Of a DNA stretch of 56,408 bases, positions 44,687 through 53,773 are shown in pieces. The notes under the pieces were generated by a model. It searched no databases, had not been told where the DNA came from, and saw nothing but the letters and a program-made list of their open reading frames with translations. The stretch is from Acidiferrobacteraceae bacterium. GTDB taxonomy: Bacteria; Pseudomonadota; Gammaproteobacteria; Acidiferrobacterales; Sulfurifustaceae. Both the position numbers and the translations under genes were made by a program. The stretch lies in contig JAJPKH010000272.1 of assembly GCA_021323795.1 (NCBI GenBank), forward strand, positions 1-56,408, written 5' to 3'. Each line of letters starts with the position of its first letter. Positions within the stretch are counted from its first letter, which is position 1.

Positions 44687-46399
44687 ATGCCGCGCGCGGC
44701 GCGCGTGATAGCCGCGCTGCGTGAGCTGTACGCTCGGCCTTGGTTCGAGCCGCTAGTGCTCACGTTGTTGCTCGCCGTCTGGTTCGGCTACGAGCTCGGC
44801 GGCCGCGCCTTGTGGTCGCCGGACGAGGGCCGCTACGCCGAGATTCCGCGCGAGATGGTCGCGAGCGGGGATTACCTGACACCGCGGCTGAACGGCGTCA
44901 AGTATTTCGAAAAACCGCCGCTCGTGTACTGGCTCGAAGCGGGCGCGATCCGGCTCTTCGGCGTGAATGAATGGGCGCTGCGCGCGTGGCCGGCGCTGTT
45001 CGCGCTTTTCGGTTGCCTCGCCGTTTATTTCACCGGCCGCAAGCTCTACGGGCGTCGCGCGGGTTTATTCGCGGCCGGGGTTCTGGCGATCAGCCCGCTC
45101 TATGATTTCATGGGCGGCATTCTCACCCTCGACATGCCGCTCACCGCTTTTCTCACGGCGGCCATGTGCGCGTTTTTGCTCGGTATCCGCGCGCCTCCCG
45201 GCGCCATGCGCCGTACCCTGCTGTACGGCTTCTATATTTGCGTGGCGTTGGCGGTCCTTACCAAGGGTCTGGTCGGCATCGTCATTCCCGGAATGGTGAT
45301 CGCGGTCTGGATTCTGCTTCTCGGGGAATGGCGCGTGTTGCGCGAGATGCAGCTGCCGAGCGGTTTTATCGTCTTCCTCGCGATCGCGGCGCCCTGGCAT
45401 GTGCTCGTCGCGCGCGCGAATCCGGAATTCGCGCAGTTCTATTTCATTCACGAGCATTTCCAGCGCTACCTGACCACCGTACACCATCGTTACCAACCGG
45501 TCTGGTTTTTCGTACCCATCCTGCTCGCGGGTTTCTATCCTTTCACCGCGTTACTGCCGTATGCGCTGCGCGATGTGATGCGTGGTCTTTGGGTGCGGCG
45601 TCGCGAGCACGGCGACTCGTGGTTTTTGTTGCTGTGGGCGCTGTTGCCGTTCGTGTTCTTCTCGCTGTCCGATTCGAAGCTCGTGCCGTACATATTGCCG
45701 ATTTGGCCGCCGCTCGCATTGCTGGTAGGCCGGTGGCTTGCAAAGAAATGGGAGGGAGACACGCCCTTCGCTCGGACCGGCCTCTGGTTCTTGCTGGTGT
45801 TGGGCGTGGTATTCGCCTCGGTCCTGGTCGCGGCGCCGCGAGTCCTGTCGCCCGAGACGAATGCGGCTCGCATCCTCGAGCAGCTCGGGTTTGGGCGCTA
45901 CGCGGTGGCCGGCGGCGTGCTCGCGGCCGGGCTGCTGCCGTTTATAGGTTGGCGCGGCGCCAACCGGCGCCTGACGGTGCTGGCGCTCTTCCTCGGCGGC
46001 GTGATTCTGGTCGGATCGTTGGATCTCAACTTCGCGCGCCTCGACGTCGGTCGCTCGGTCAAGACGCTCGCGCTTGTCGTTGAACGCGACCTCAAGCCCC
46101 ACGACGAGGTCATGACGTACGAGACGTATTACCAGGATCTTCCGGTTTATCTCGGCCGGCGCATCACGATCGTCGACTGGCAGGGCGAGCTCGAATTCGG
46201 CATGACCGTCGAGGACACGCGCGGGTGGATGATCGATGACGCCGAGTTCCGCCGCCGCTGGAACGAGCCGCGCTCGGTGTATCTGCTGACCGGGCGATCG
46301 AACTACGATAAGCTGCGCGCCAATCCGCCGGGGCCGATGCGGTTGCTCGCGCAAACCGAGTACGCGGTGCTGGTGGTGAACCGCGAGGCGAGCCCATGA
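44687..46399 (+). CDS. arnT: Undecaprenyl phosphate-L-Ara4N:lipid A transferase (ArnT-type)
   Basis: A 570-residue GT83/GT39-fold inner-membrane glycosyltransferase with about 12-13 membrane segments. The first periplasmic loop carries WSPDEGRYAEIPREM, containing the catalytic-type acidic residue of ArnT/PMT enzymes, followed by YFEKPPLVYWLEA. The C-terminal periplasmic domain is present (TYETYYQDLPVYLGRR). Start is ATG 44687 (MPRAARV). It transfers L-Ara4N from the lipid carrier onto lipid A phosphates, lowering negative charge. It leads an operon with the remaining arn genes, which supports the substrate assignment. Overlaps the next gene by 4 nt. Confidence 0.92.
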   Translation: MPRAARVIAALRELYARPWFEPLVLTLLLAVWFGYELGGRALWSPDEGRYAEIPREMVASGDYLTPRLNGVKYFEKPPLVYWLEAGAIRLFGVNEWALRAWPALFALFGCLAVYFTGRKLYGRRAGLFAAGVLAISPLYDFMGGILTLDMPLTAFLTAAMCAFLLGIRAPPGAMRRTLLYGFYICVALAVLTKGLVGIVIPGMVIAVWILLLGEWRVLREMQLPSGFIVFLAIAAPWHVLVARANPEFAQFYFIHEHFQRYLTTVHHRYQPVWFFVPILLAGFYPFTALLPYALRDVMRGLWVRRREHGDSWFLLLWALLPFVFFSLSDSKLVPYILPIWPPLALLVGRWLAKKWEGDTPFARTGLWFLLVLGVVFASVLVAAPRVLSPETNAARILEQLGFGRYAVAGGVLAAGLLPFIGWRGANRRLTVLALFLGGVILVGSLDLNFARLDVGRSVKTLALVVERDLKPHDEVMTYETYYQDLPVYLGRRITIVDWQGELEFGMTVEDTRGWMIDDAEFRRRWNEPRSVYLLTGRSNYDKLRANPPGPMRLLAQTEYAVLVVNREASP

Positions 46400-46761
46400 A
46401 TTATCTGCCGTTGATACTGCTCGGCGTGCTGCTCAACGCCGGCGCACAGTTGTTGCTCAAGGAGGGCATGCGCCGCGTCGGTTACTTCGAGTTCGCCTGG
46501 GCCAACGCCATCCCCGTCGGCATGCAGGTCGCCGCCAATCCCTTCGTGCTGCTCGGGCTCCTCGCTTACGTGGTGAGCGTCGGCGTTTGGCTGCTCGTGT
46601 TGTCGCGCGTCGAAGTGAGCTTCGCCTATCCGCTCCTGAGCGTCGGGTACATCGTCAACGCCGTCGCCGGTTACTACCTGTTTCAGGAAAACCTCTCGCT
46701 GACGCGCATCACCGGAATCCTCATCATCGTGGCCGGCGTTTATTTGGTCACACGGAGCTGA
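46396..46761 (+). CDS. ArnE/ArnF-like small flippase subunit
   Basis: A 121-residue EmrE/EamA-like protein with four membrane segments (LLGVLLNAGAQLLLKEGM; VEVSFAYPLLSVGYIVNA). E. coli uses an ArnE-ArnF heterodimer to flip undecaprenyl-phosphate-Ara4N. Only one such gene is present here, so it may act as a homodimer or with a partner elsewhere. Its ATG overlaps the arnT stop. Confidence 0.88.
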   Translation: MNYLPLILLGVLLNAGAQLLLKEGMRRVGYFEFAWANAIPVGMQVAANPFVLLGLLAYVVSVGVWLLVLSRVEVSFAYPLLSVGYIVNAVAGYYLFQENLSLTRITGILIIVAGVYLVTRS

Positions 46762-46762
46762 G

Positions 46763-47917
46763 GTGAGCGAAGAGTTTTTGCCGTTTGCGCGTCCGTCCAT
46801 CAGCCGCGAAGCGATCGAGGAAGTGGTCGCGTGTCTGGAATCCGGCTGGATCACCACCGGTCCGCGCGTCCAGAAATTCGAACAGGCGCTGAAAGCGTAC
46901 TTGGGCGCGCCGCACGCGCTTGCCTTATCGTCGGCGACCGCCGGGTTGCATTTGGCGCTGCTTGCGCTCGACCTCAAGCCCGGCGACGAAGTCATCACGA
47001 CGCCGATGACCTTTGCCGCGACGCTCAACACGATCGTGCTTGCCGGCGGTACGCCGGCGCTCATCGACGTCGAGCTCGACACGTACAATATGGACGTGCG
47101 CCGGCTCGAGGATGCGATTACTCCGCGCACCCGCGCGGTCATTCCGGTGCACTTCGCCGGCCTCCCGGTGGATCTCGATCCCCTCTATGCGGCGGCCGCG
47201 AAGCACGGCCTGCGCGTGATCGAAGACGCGGCGCATGCCATCGGCGCGGAGTACAAAGGCAAGCGCATCGGGGCGTTCGGCGACACCCAGGTGTTCAGCT
47301 TCCACCCGAACAAGAACATCACGACGGGCGAGGGCGGCGCGATCACCACGCGTGACGACAAGTACGCCGAGCGCCTGGCGCTGCTGCGGTTTCACGGGAT
47401 GGATCGCGAGGCGTGGAATCGCTTCGGCAAAACCGGCAATCAGCACTACGAAATCGTCGAGCCCGGTTTCAAATACAACATGATGGACATTCAGGCCGCG
47501 CTCGGGCTGCATCAACTCCCGGCGCTGGACGGTTTCATCGCCCGCCGAACCGCGCTCGCGCAGCGGTATCAGAAACTATTGGCCGGCTGGCCGCAATGGA
47601 CCTTGCCGCACGCTCCCGCGTACCCGCATCGGCACGCCTGGCACCTCTATACGCCGCTGATCAATCCCGAGGCGGCCGGCATCGATCGCGACGCGTTCAT
47701 GCAGGCGCTGAAGGAGCGTAATATCGGCACCGGGCTGCACTACCGGGCGGCGCATCTGTATCCGTATTACCGCGACAAGTTCGGCTTCCGCCGCGGCGAT
47801 TTCCCGAACGCCGAAGCGATCGGCGATCGCATCGTGAGCCTGCCGCTGTTTCCGTCCATGACCGACGTCGATCAGGATCGTGTGGTCGCCGCCATGGGCG
47901 AGGCGTTCCACCGGTGA
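46763..47917 (+). CDS. arnB: UDP-4-amino-4-deoxy-L-arabinose aminotransferase
   Basis: A 384-residue PLP enzyme of the DegT/DnrJ/EryC1/StrS family starting at GTG. The PLP lysine is Lys184 (FHPNKNITTGEGG). ESGWITTGPRVQKFE, SSATAGLHLALLAL, and EDAAHAIGAEYKGKRIG are conserved. It converts UDP-4-keto-arabinose to UDP-Ara4N using glutamate. The high similarity of motifs to ArnB and the operon context support this over other sugar aminotransferases. Gap to arnT/arnE-like genes is 1 nt. Confidence 0.94.
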   Translation: MSEEFLPFARPSISREAIEEVVACLESGWITTGPRVQKFEQALKAYLGAPHALALSSATAGLHLALLALDLKPGDEVITTPMTFAATLNTIVLAGGTPALIDVELDTYNMDVRRLEDAITPRTRAVIPVHFAGLPVDLDPLYAAAAKHGLRVIEDAAHAIGAEYKGKRIGAFGDTQVFSFHPNKNITTGEGGAITTRDDKYAERLALLRFHGMDREAWNRFGKTGNQHYEIVEPGFKYNMMDIQAALGLHQLPALDGFIARRTALAQRYQKLLAGWPQWTLPHAPAYPHRHAWHLYTPLINPEAAGIDRDAFMQALKERNIGTGLHYRAAHLYPYYRDKFGFRRGDFPNAEAIGDRIVSLPLFPSMTDVDQDRVVAAMGEAFHR

Positions 47918-47920
47918 CCG

Positions 47921-48883
47921 ATGAGTAAACCCTACGTCAGCGTCGTCATTCCCGTGTACAACGAGGCGGAGAACCTCGAGGCACTGTTCATGCGCCTGAC
48001 CGCCGTGCTCGATCGCGTCGGTAAACCGTACGAGATTGTTTTCACCAACGACGGTTCGCGCGACAACTCGCTGCCGTTGCTGCGCGACTTCCACCGCCGC
48101 CGGCCGCACCAGGTGCGCGTCATCGACTTCAACGGCAACTTCGGCCAGCACATGGCCATCATGGCGGCGTTCGAGCGCGTGCGCGGCGACGTGGTCGTGA
48201 CGCTCGACGCCGACCTGCAAAATCCGCCGGAGGAGATACCCAAGCTCCTGACCGCGATCGAAGCGGGACACGACGTCGTCGGCAGCTACCGCAGGAACCG
48301 GCAGGACACGTTGTTCCGCCGCTATGCCTCGCGCGTGATCAACGCCGTGCGCGAGCGGTTCACCAATATACGTATGCGCGATCAGGGCTGCATGCTGCGT
48401 GCGTACCGGCGCCTCATCGTCGAACAGATCATCGCGAGCGGCGAAACGTCGACGTTCATCCCCGCGCTCGCCATGAGCTACGCGGCGCACCCGACGGAAG
48501 TCGAAGTCGAGCACGCCGCGCGAACCGCCGGCACATCGAAGTACCGGCTGTACGATCTGGTTCGCCTCAACTTCGATTTGATGACCGGCTTTTCGGTGGT
48601 GCCGCTGCAGTTGTTCACGCTGTTCGGCATGGTCGTCGCCGCCGGCAGTCTGGCGTTCGTGGTGTACCTCTTCGTTCGCCGCTTGATCGTCGGTCCGGAA
48701 GCCGAAGGCCTGTTCACGTTATTCGCCATTCTCTATTTGCTGGTCGGCATCGGCATCTTCGGGCTGGGCGTCATCGGCGAGTATGTCGGCCGTATTTACC
48801 AGGAGGTCCGCAAGCGCCCGCGCTTCGTCATCCGGGAAGTGATCGAGCAGCCGAATCTGTCCAAGGCCGCCGGGAATGAATGA
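47921..48883 (+). CDS. arnC: Undecaprenyl-phosphate 4-deoxy-4-formamido-L-arabinose transferase
   Basis: A 320-residue GT2 glycosyltransferase with an N-terminal catalytic domain (VSVVIPVYNEAENLEAL; TNDGSRDNS; VTLDADLQNPPEEIPKL, containing the metal-binding DAD; VGSYRRNRQDT) and two C-terminal membrane segments followed by YVGRIYQEVRKRPRF. It loads formylated Ara4N onto undecaprenyl phosphate at the cytoplasmic face. The next gene begins 8 nt inside its 3' end. Confidence 0.94.
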   Translation: MSKPYVSVVIPVYNEAENLEALFMRLTAVLDRVGKPYEIVFTNDGSRDNSLPLLRDFHRRRPHQVRVIDFNGNFGQHMAIMAAFERVRGDVVVTLDADLQNPPEEIPKLLTAIEAGHDVVGSYRRNRQDTLFRRYASRVINAVRERFTNIRMRDQGCMLRAYRRLIVEQIIASGETSTFIPALAMSYAAHPTEVEVEHAARTAGTSKYRLYDLVRLNFDLMTGFSVVPLQLFTLFGMVVAAGSLAFVVYLFVRRLIVGPEAEGLFTLFAILYLLVGIGIFGLGVIGEYVGRIYQEVRKRPRFVIREVIEQPNLSKAAGNE

Positions 48884-49829
48884 GCCGCGCGTGCTCGTGT
48901 TCGCGTATCACGACGTCGGGTACGAATGCTTGGAACTGCTGCTGGACCGCGGTGTCAACGTGGTCGCCGTGTTCACGCACCCCGACAATCCGAACGAGCA
49001 TGTCTGGTTCAAATCGGTCGCCGGGCTCGCGCAAGCGCGCGGCACGCCCGTGCATACGCCGGGAAACGTGAATACGCCCGAATGGATCGCGCGGATTCGC
49101 GCGCTACGTCCCGATCTGATTTTTTCCTTCTACTACCGCAACCTCATTTCCCAGGAGATTCTCAATCTCCCGCACTTGGGCGCCTACAACATGCACGGCT
49201 CGCTGCTCCCGAAGTACCGCGGGCGCGCGCCGATCAACTGGGCCGTGCTGCGCGGCGAGACCGAGACCGGCGCGACGCTGCATGCGATGGTGCAGCGCCC
49301 GGACGCCGGCGATATCGTCGATCAGGAACGCGTGTCGATCGGCCCGGAAGAGACGGCGCGCGATGTGTTCGTCAAGGTAACAGCCGCCGCGCGCACCGTC
49401 CTGGCCCGGCAACTGGATAATCTCTTAAACGGCCGCGCGCCGCGGCGTGGGCAGGATGAATCCCAGGCGACTTACTTCGGGGGCCGCAAACCCGAAGACG
49501 GACGCATCGACTGGCGGCACGACGCGCGCCGCGTATTCAACCTGATCCGTGCGGTGACGCATCCGTACCCCGGCGCCTTCACCGACGTCGGGGGTCGGCG
49601 CTTCTATATATGGTGGGCGGCGCCGAAACCCGGCGCGCGCGGCCGGTGCGGCGAAGTGATCGCCAGTTCGCCGCTCACCGTCGGCTGCGGGAATGGCGCG
49701 CTCGAAGTGAAAGAATGGCAGTGGCAAGATGACGCGGCGCCGCGCCGCGGCGATGATCACGGTATTTCCATCGGCACGGTGCTCGGCGCGCCGGGGCCTT
49801 CTCAAGCGAAGACGGGAGCAAGTGCATGA
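48876..49829 (+). CDS. UDP-Ara4N formyltransferase (stand-alone ArnA N-domain)
   Basis: A 317-residue protein homologous to residues ~1-304 of E. coli ArnA. The formyl-tetrahydrofolate transferase active site is present: [20 protein letters not shown] with Asn/His, and the DAGDIVDQ loop. It formylates UDP-Ara4N to the formamido form used by ArnC. In E. coli this domain is fused to the decarboxylase in a single ~660-residue ArnA; here the two are separate genes in the same order, overlapping by 4 nt. Confidence 0.93.
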   Translation: MNEPRVLVFAYHDVGYECLELLLDRGVNVVAVFTHPDNPNEHVWFKSVAGLAQARGTPVHTPGNVNTPEWIARIRALRPDLIFSFYYRNLISQEILNLPHLGAYNMHGSLLPKYRGRAPINWAVLRGETETGATLHAMVQRPDAGDIVDQERVSIGPEETARDVFVKVTAAARTVLARQLDNLLNGRAPRRGQDESQATYFGGRKPEDGRIDWRHDARRVFNLIRAVTHPYPGAFTDVGGRRFYIWWAAPKPGARGRCGEVIASSPLTVGCGNGALEVKEWQWQDDAAPRRGDDHGISIGTVLGAPGPSQAKTGASA

Positions 49830-50866
49830 GCCTTAAAGTCCTCATTCTCGGTGTCAACGGCTTCATCGGCAGCAGCCTCACCGAGCGCATCCTGCGCGAC
49901 ACCGATTGGGAGGTGTACGGGATGGATATGGCGACGAACAAGCTCGACGGGTTGGTCGATCAATCGCGCTTCCGCTTCGTCGAGGGCGACATCACCATCA
50001 ACCGCGAGTGGATCGAATACCACGTGAAGAAGTGCGACGTCGTGCTGCCGCTGGTCGCGATCGCCACGCCGGCGACGTACGTGCAGGACCCGCTGCGCGT
50101 GTTCGAGCTCGACTTCGAGGCCAATCTCGACATCGTGCGCCAATGCGTGCGCTACAAGAAGCGCGTCGTGTTTCCGTCGACGTCGGAGGTGTACGGCATG
50201 AGCACGGACGCCGAGTTCGACGAAGACGCGAGCAATCTCGTGCTCGGCCCGATCAACAAGCAGCGCTGGATCTATTCGTGCTCCAAACAATTGCTCGACC
50301 GCGTGATCTACGCCTACGGCGTGCAGGTCGGGCTCAAGTTCACGCTGTTCCGGCCGTTCAACTGGATCGGGCCGAAGCTCGACAGCATCCTGGAGCCGAA
50401 GGAAGGCAGCTCCCGTGTATTAACTCAGTTCATCGGCAATATTCTGCGCGGCAAGGACATCCAGCTCGTCGACGGCGGCGCGCAGCGGCGCAGCTTCACC
50501 TACATCGACGACGGCGTCGACGCGCTGCTGCGTATCCTCACCAATCGCGACGGCGCGGCGGACGGCCGCATCTTCAACATCGGCAATCCGAAGAATGACG
50601 TTTCCGTGCGCGAGCTGGCCGAGCGGCTGATCGCGGCGGTCAAGCGCTACCCCAAGTACGCGCCGCTCGCGGATAAAGTCCAATTGGTGAGCGTGTCTTC
50701 CGGCGAGTATTACGGCAAGGGCTATCAGGATATTTTGACGCGCGTGCCTTCGGTGCGTAATGCGGAAACGCACCTCGGCTGGAAACCGACGACCGACCTC
50801 GACACCGCGCTCAAGAAGACGCTCGACTATCATCTCGCCCGCCCCGCGCAGGACCTGTCGAGCTAA
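49826..50866 (+). CDS. UDP-glucuronate decarboxylase (stand-alone ArnA C-domain)
   Basis: A 346-residue short-chain-dehydrogenase-fold enzyme matching the C-terminal half of ArnA (residues ~315-660). The NAD motif is GVNGFIGSS, the catalytic region is PSTSEVYG and the YSCSK (YxxxK) pair, and the [17 protein letters not shown] segment carries the Arg specific to ArnA. It oxidatively decarboxylates UDP-glucuronate to UDP-4-keto-arabinose, the first committed step. The ATG overlaps the formyltransferase stop (ATGA), so co-translation replaces the fusion. Confidence 0.94.
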   Translation: MSLKVLILGVNGFIGSSLTERILRDTDWEVYGMDMATNKLDGLVDQSRFRFVEGDITINREWIEYHVKKCDVVLPLVAIATPATYVQDPLRVFELDFEANLDIVRQCVRYKKRVVFPSTSEVYGMSTDAEFDEDASNLVLGPINKQRWIYSCSKQLLDRVIYAYGVQVGLKFTLFRPFNWIGPKLDSILEPKEGSSRVLTQFIGNILRGKDIQLVDGGAQRRSFTYIDDGVDALLRILTNRDGAADGRIFNIGNPKNDVSVRELAERLIAAVKRYPKYAPLADKVQLVSVSSGEYYGKGYQDILTRVPSVRNAETHLGWKPTTDLDTALKKTLDYHLARPAQDLSS

Positions 50867-50874
50867 AGGACCTC

Positions 50875-51780
50875 GTGGCCGTCGAGCTTGCGATCAAGGT
50901 GGACGTCGATACCGATCGGGGCACGCGCGTCGGCGTGCCGAACCTGTTGCGGGTGTTCGAGGAGTGCGGCGTAAAGGCGACGTTTCTGTTCTCCCTCGGT
51001 CCCGACAATACCGGCCGCGCCATCAAGCGCATTTTCCGGCCCGGGTTCTTCAAGAAAGCGAGCCGCACCAACGTCGTCGGTGTCTACGGCCTGCGCACGC
51101 TCATGAACGGCGTGCTGCTGCCCGGCCCGCACATCGGCCGGCGCAACGAAGCCGTGATGCGCGACGCGCGCGACGCCGGCCACGAGGTGGGCGTCCATTG
51201 TTACGACCACGTGCGCTGGCAGGACGGGCTGGCGCGCATGTCGCGCGAGGAAGTGTACGTGCAGTTCGGCCGGGCGTGCGCCGAGTTTCAGCGCATCTTC
51301 GGCGTTCCGGCGCGCACGGCCGGCGCCGCCGGGTGGCAGGCGAACGCGCTGAGCCTCGCCGCCTATGACGACGCGGGGCTCGAGTACGCCAGCGACGCGC
51401 GCGGCACGCATCCTTTCTTTCCGCGCGTGGGTTCGCACATTTTCCGCACCATGCAGGTTCCGACGACGCTTCCGACGCTCGATGAATTGCTTGGGCGGCC
51501 GGAGTATCCCGAGGCCGGCCTCGGGCAACGCTACCTGTCGTGGTTGCGGGAAGATCGGCCGAATGTGCTGACCGCGCACGCGGAGCTCGAAGGCATGGCG
51601 AAGCTCGATTGGTTTCGGCGCTTTCTCGCGCAGGCGCGCGAGCGCTCGGTGCGGATCCTGCGCGTCGAAGAGGTCGCCGCGCGCTGGTTACGCGGCACCC
51701 GCGCCGTTCCCGTGTGCGATCTCGTCGACGGTACCGTGGATGGCCGTTCCGGCACCCTTGCCGTGCAGCGTTGTGTCTGA
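50875..51780 (+). CDS. arnD: 4-deoxy-4-formamido-L-Ara-undecaprenyl phosphate deformylase
   Basis: A 301-residue NodB/polysaccharide-deacetylase-fold enzyme, starting at GTG 8 nt after the previous gene. Metal and catalytic segments of ArnD are visible: IKVDVDTDRGTRVGVP, FLFSLGPDNTGRAIKR, GHEVGVHCYDHVRWQ, TAGAAGWQAN and the late LTAHAELEG. It removes the formyl group so the sugar can be flipped and used by ArnT. It is the last arn gene; lgt follows after 44 nt. Confidence 0.94.
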   Translation: MAVELAIKVDVDTDRGTRVGVPNLLRVFEECGVKATFLFSLGPDNTGRAIKRIFRPGFFKKASRTNVVGVYGLRTLMNGVLLPGPHIGRRNEAVMRDARDAGHEVGVHCYDHVRWQDGLARMSREEVYVQFGRACAEFQRIFGVPARTAGAAGWQANALSLAAYDDAGLEYASDARGTHPFFPRVGSHIFRTMQVPTTLPTLDELLGRPEYPEAGLGQRYLSWLREDRPNVLTAHAELEGMAKLDWFRRFLAQARERSVRILRVEEVAARWLRGTRAVPVCDLVDGTVDGRSGTLAVQRCV

Positions 51781-51824
51781 CGGCGCTTTCCGTCGGGTGC
51801 ATGGCTGCTTCATAATGCCGCGCC

Positions 51825-52610
51825 ATGCTCGCGCCTGACATCGATCCGGTCGCCATCTCCATCGGTCCGCTCAAGGTCCATTGGTACGGGCTCATGTATC
51901 TCACCGGGTTTGCCGTCGGTTGGATACTCGGCGTGTATCGCGCCGGGCGCCCGAACTCCGGGTGGGGGCGCGAGGAAGTCGGCGATGTGCTTTTCTACAT
52001 CGCCCTCGGCGTCATTCTCGGCGGGCGCCTCGGTTACGTGCTCTTCTATAACCTCGGCTATTTCGCGCAGCATCCACTCAAGATCTTCGCGCTCTGGGAC
52101 GGCGGCATGTCGTTCCACGGCGGACTGCTCGGCGTGATCGCCGCCATGTGGTGGTACGGGCGCCGCACCCGGCGCAGTTTCTTCCAGGTCGCGGACTTCG
52201 TCACGCCGCTGACGCCGCTCGGGCTCGGCGCCGGACGCATCGGCAATTTCATCAACCAGGAACTGTGGGGCCGCGTGACCGACGTTCCCTGGGGCATGGT
52301 GTTCGCCCGCACCGGCGGTCCCGCGCCCCGGCACCCGTCGCAACTTTACGAGTTCGCGCTCGAAGGCGTGGCGCTCTTCCTTATTCTCTGGTTCTACTCC
52401 GCACGCTCGCGTCCGGCCGGCGCCGTGTCCGGCTTGTTTCTGATTTGCTACGGCATGTTTCGCTTCATTGTGGAGTTCTTCCGCGTCCCCGACGCGCAAC
52501 TCGGTTATCTTGCGCTCGGCTGGGTGACGATGGGCCAATTGCTGAGCCTTCCGATGGTCGTTGCCGGTATCGCTCTGTTCGTGTGGTCGCATCGCCGCCG
52601 TCCCGTTTAA
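51825..52610 (+). CDS. lgt: Prolipoprotein diacylglyceryl transferase
   Basis: A 261-residue inner-membrane enzyme with seven membrane segments. It transfers diacylglycerol from phosphatidylglycerol to the lipobox Cys of prolipoproteins. Conserved motifs are present: the [11 protein letters not shown] start, [19 protein letters not shown] with the catalytic-region His, [14 protein letters not shown] (Lgt signature) and HPSQLYE. Its 44-nt distance from arnD allows read-through. In E. coli it is linked to thyA, which is not seen here. Confidence 0.97.
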   Translation: MLAPDIDPVAISIGPLKVHWYGLMYLTGFAVGWILGVYRAGRPNSGWGREEVGDVLFYIALGVILGGRLGYVLFYNLGYFAQHPLKIFALWDGGMSFHGGLLGVIAAMWWYGRRTRRSFFQVADFVTPLTPLGLGAGRIGNFINQELWGRVTDVPWGMVFARTGGPAPRHPSQLYEFALEGVALFLILWFYSARSRPAGAVSGLFLICYGMFRFIVEFFRVPDAQLGYLALGWVTMGQLLSLPMVVAGIALFVWSHRRRPV

Positions 52611-52777
52611 GGAAACCCTGATTAATTCGACGTAGGGTGCGTGGACGAAGTGCGCGATGGCGCCCTTTACTCCCGCGCATGACAGAAGCGCTGCGACTGG
52701 CATAAACTCCCGCTGCAGCCCGCGCCACCGGCGCTGCTCCTACATGAACGGACGCTTCCTATCCGGGAGGGAAACCC

Positions 52778-53599
52778 ATGCATCCGACTCTTCGCTCCGC
52801 CGTCCTGGCGATCCTGCTTGTCATCATGTCCGCCGCCGCGCGCGCGGAGATCACGCTCTGCACGACGATTGCCGCGCTGCCCCATACCATCACCGCGCCG
52901 GGTATCTATTGCCTCAAGAATTCCCTGAACGCCGCGGGCAATGCCATCACCGTCAACGCCGACGACGTGGTGCTCGATCTGAACGGTCACGCGCTGAACG
53001 GCAACGGGACGGGGGTCGGCGTAGGCGCCGCGGACCGCTCACGCGTCACGGTGCGCAACGGCACGATCCGCGGATTCGTCTCGGGTGTGCAGCTGACGAC
53101 CACGGGGAAGTCCGAAGGCCACGTCGTCGAGGATCTGCGGCTGGAGGCGAACCGCTCGGTCGGAGTCGAGGCGGACGGCCGCGGTGTGGTCGTGCGCAAC
53201 AATCTGATCATCGGCACGGGAACGGGCGCCGGCTCCGGCGTGTTCACCATCGGCATATTCGTCAACGGCGGCTCCGGCGCGCATGTGCACGACAACCAGA
53301 TCGTGGACATGAGCGCGGCGAACGACGGCGAAGCCGATGCGATCCGCGTGTTCAAGTCGCCCGGGACGAGCGTGCAGCGCAACGTCGTCAGCAATTCGTT
53401 CTCGGCGGGACCGATCTCGTACGGCATCACCTTCGTCGCCTCGGCCGGCAACACGGCGGTCGGCAACCGTGTCTACAACATGGCCCACGGCATCGCGTTC
53501 TCGCTGGGCGGCGGATTGTACATGGACAATACGGTCGGCGGCGCGGCATCACCCTACGCCGGCGGCACCGCGGCCGGCGGGACCAACTTCGTTTTTTAG
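52778..53599 (+). CDS. Secreted right-handed beta-helix protein
   Basis: A 273-residue protein with a GGGAGGG ribosome-binding site. Residues 1-23 form a signal peptide ending ARA. The mature part is a series of ~22-25-residue coils (NADDVVLDLNGHALNG; SRVTVRNGTIRGF; VVVRNNLIIGTG; AHVHDNQIVDM; SVQRNVVSNSFS; NTAVGNRVYNM) typical of parallel beta-helix/NosD-PbH1 repeats. Such folds occur in polysaccharide lyases, epimerases and adhesins. No catalytic signature is evident. It is flanked by 167- and 174-bp spacers and appears monocistronic. Confidence 0.82.
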   Translation: MHPTLRSAVLAILLVIMSAAARAEITLCTTIAALPHTITAPGIYCLKNSLNAAGNAITVNADDVVLDLNGHALNGNGTGVGVGAADRSRVTVRNGTIRGFVSGVQLTTTGKSEGHVVEDLRLEANRSVGVEADGRGVVVRNNLIIGTGTGAGSGVFTIGIFVNGGSGAHVHDNQIVDMSAANDGEADAIRVFKSPGTSVQRNVVSNSFSAGPISYGITFVASAGNTAVGNRVYNMAHGIAFSLGGGLYMDNTVGGAASPYAGGTAAGGTNFVF

Positions 53600-53773
53600 C
53601 CCCGCCGGCTTCGCCGGCAATCATGATGGTACTGCTCATGTTTCCGGTCGCGGGATTGATTCCATAACGCTGTCTCGGCTGAATGGGTGATCGCGTAGCG
53701 CTCGTCCGCGTCCCTGGTGTCAGCGCGCCAATCGTTGATGGGATAGCGAGGTAATCGGCTATCATTTACTTCT

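Noticed and set aside
53604-53618. GCCGGC-TTC-GCCGGC hairpin after the beta-helix gene as a terminator
   Set aside because: Stable stem but no T tract follows; such short palindromes are common in GC-rich DNA.
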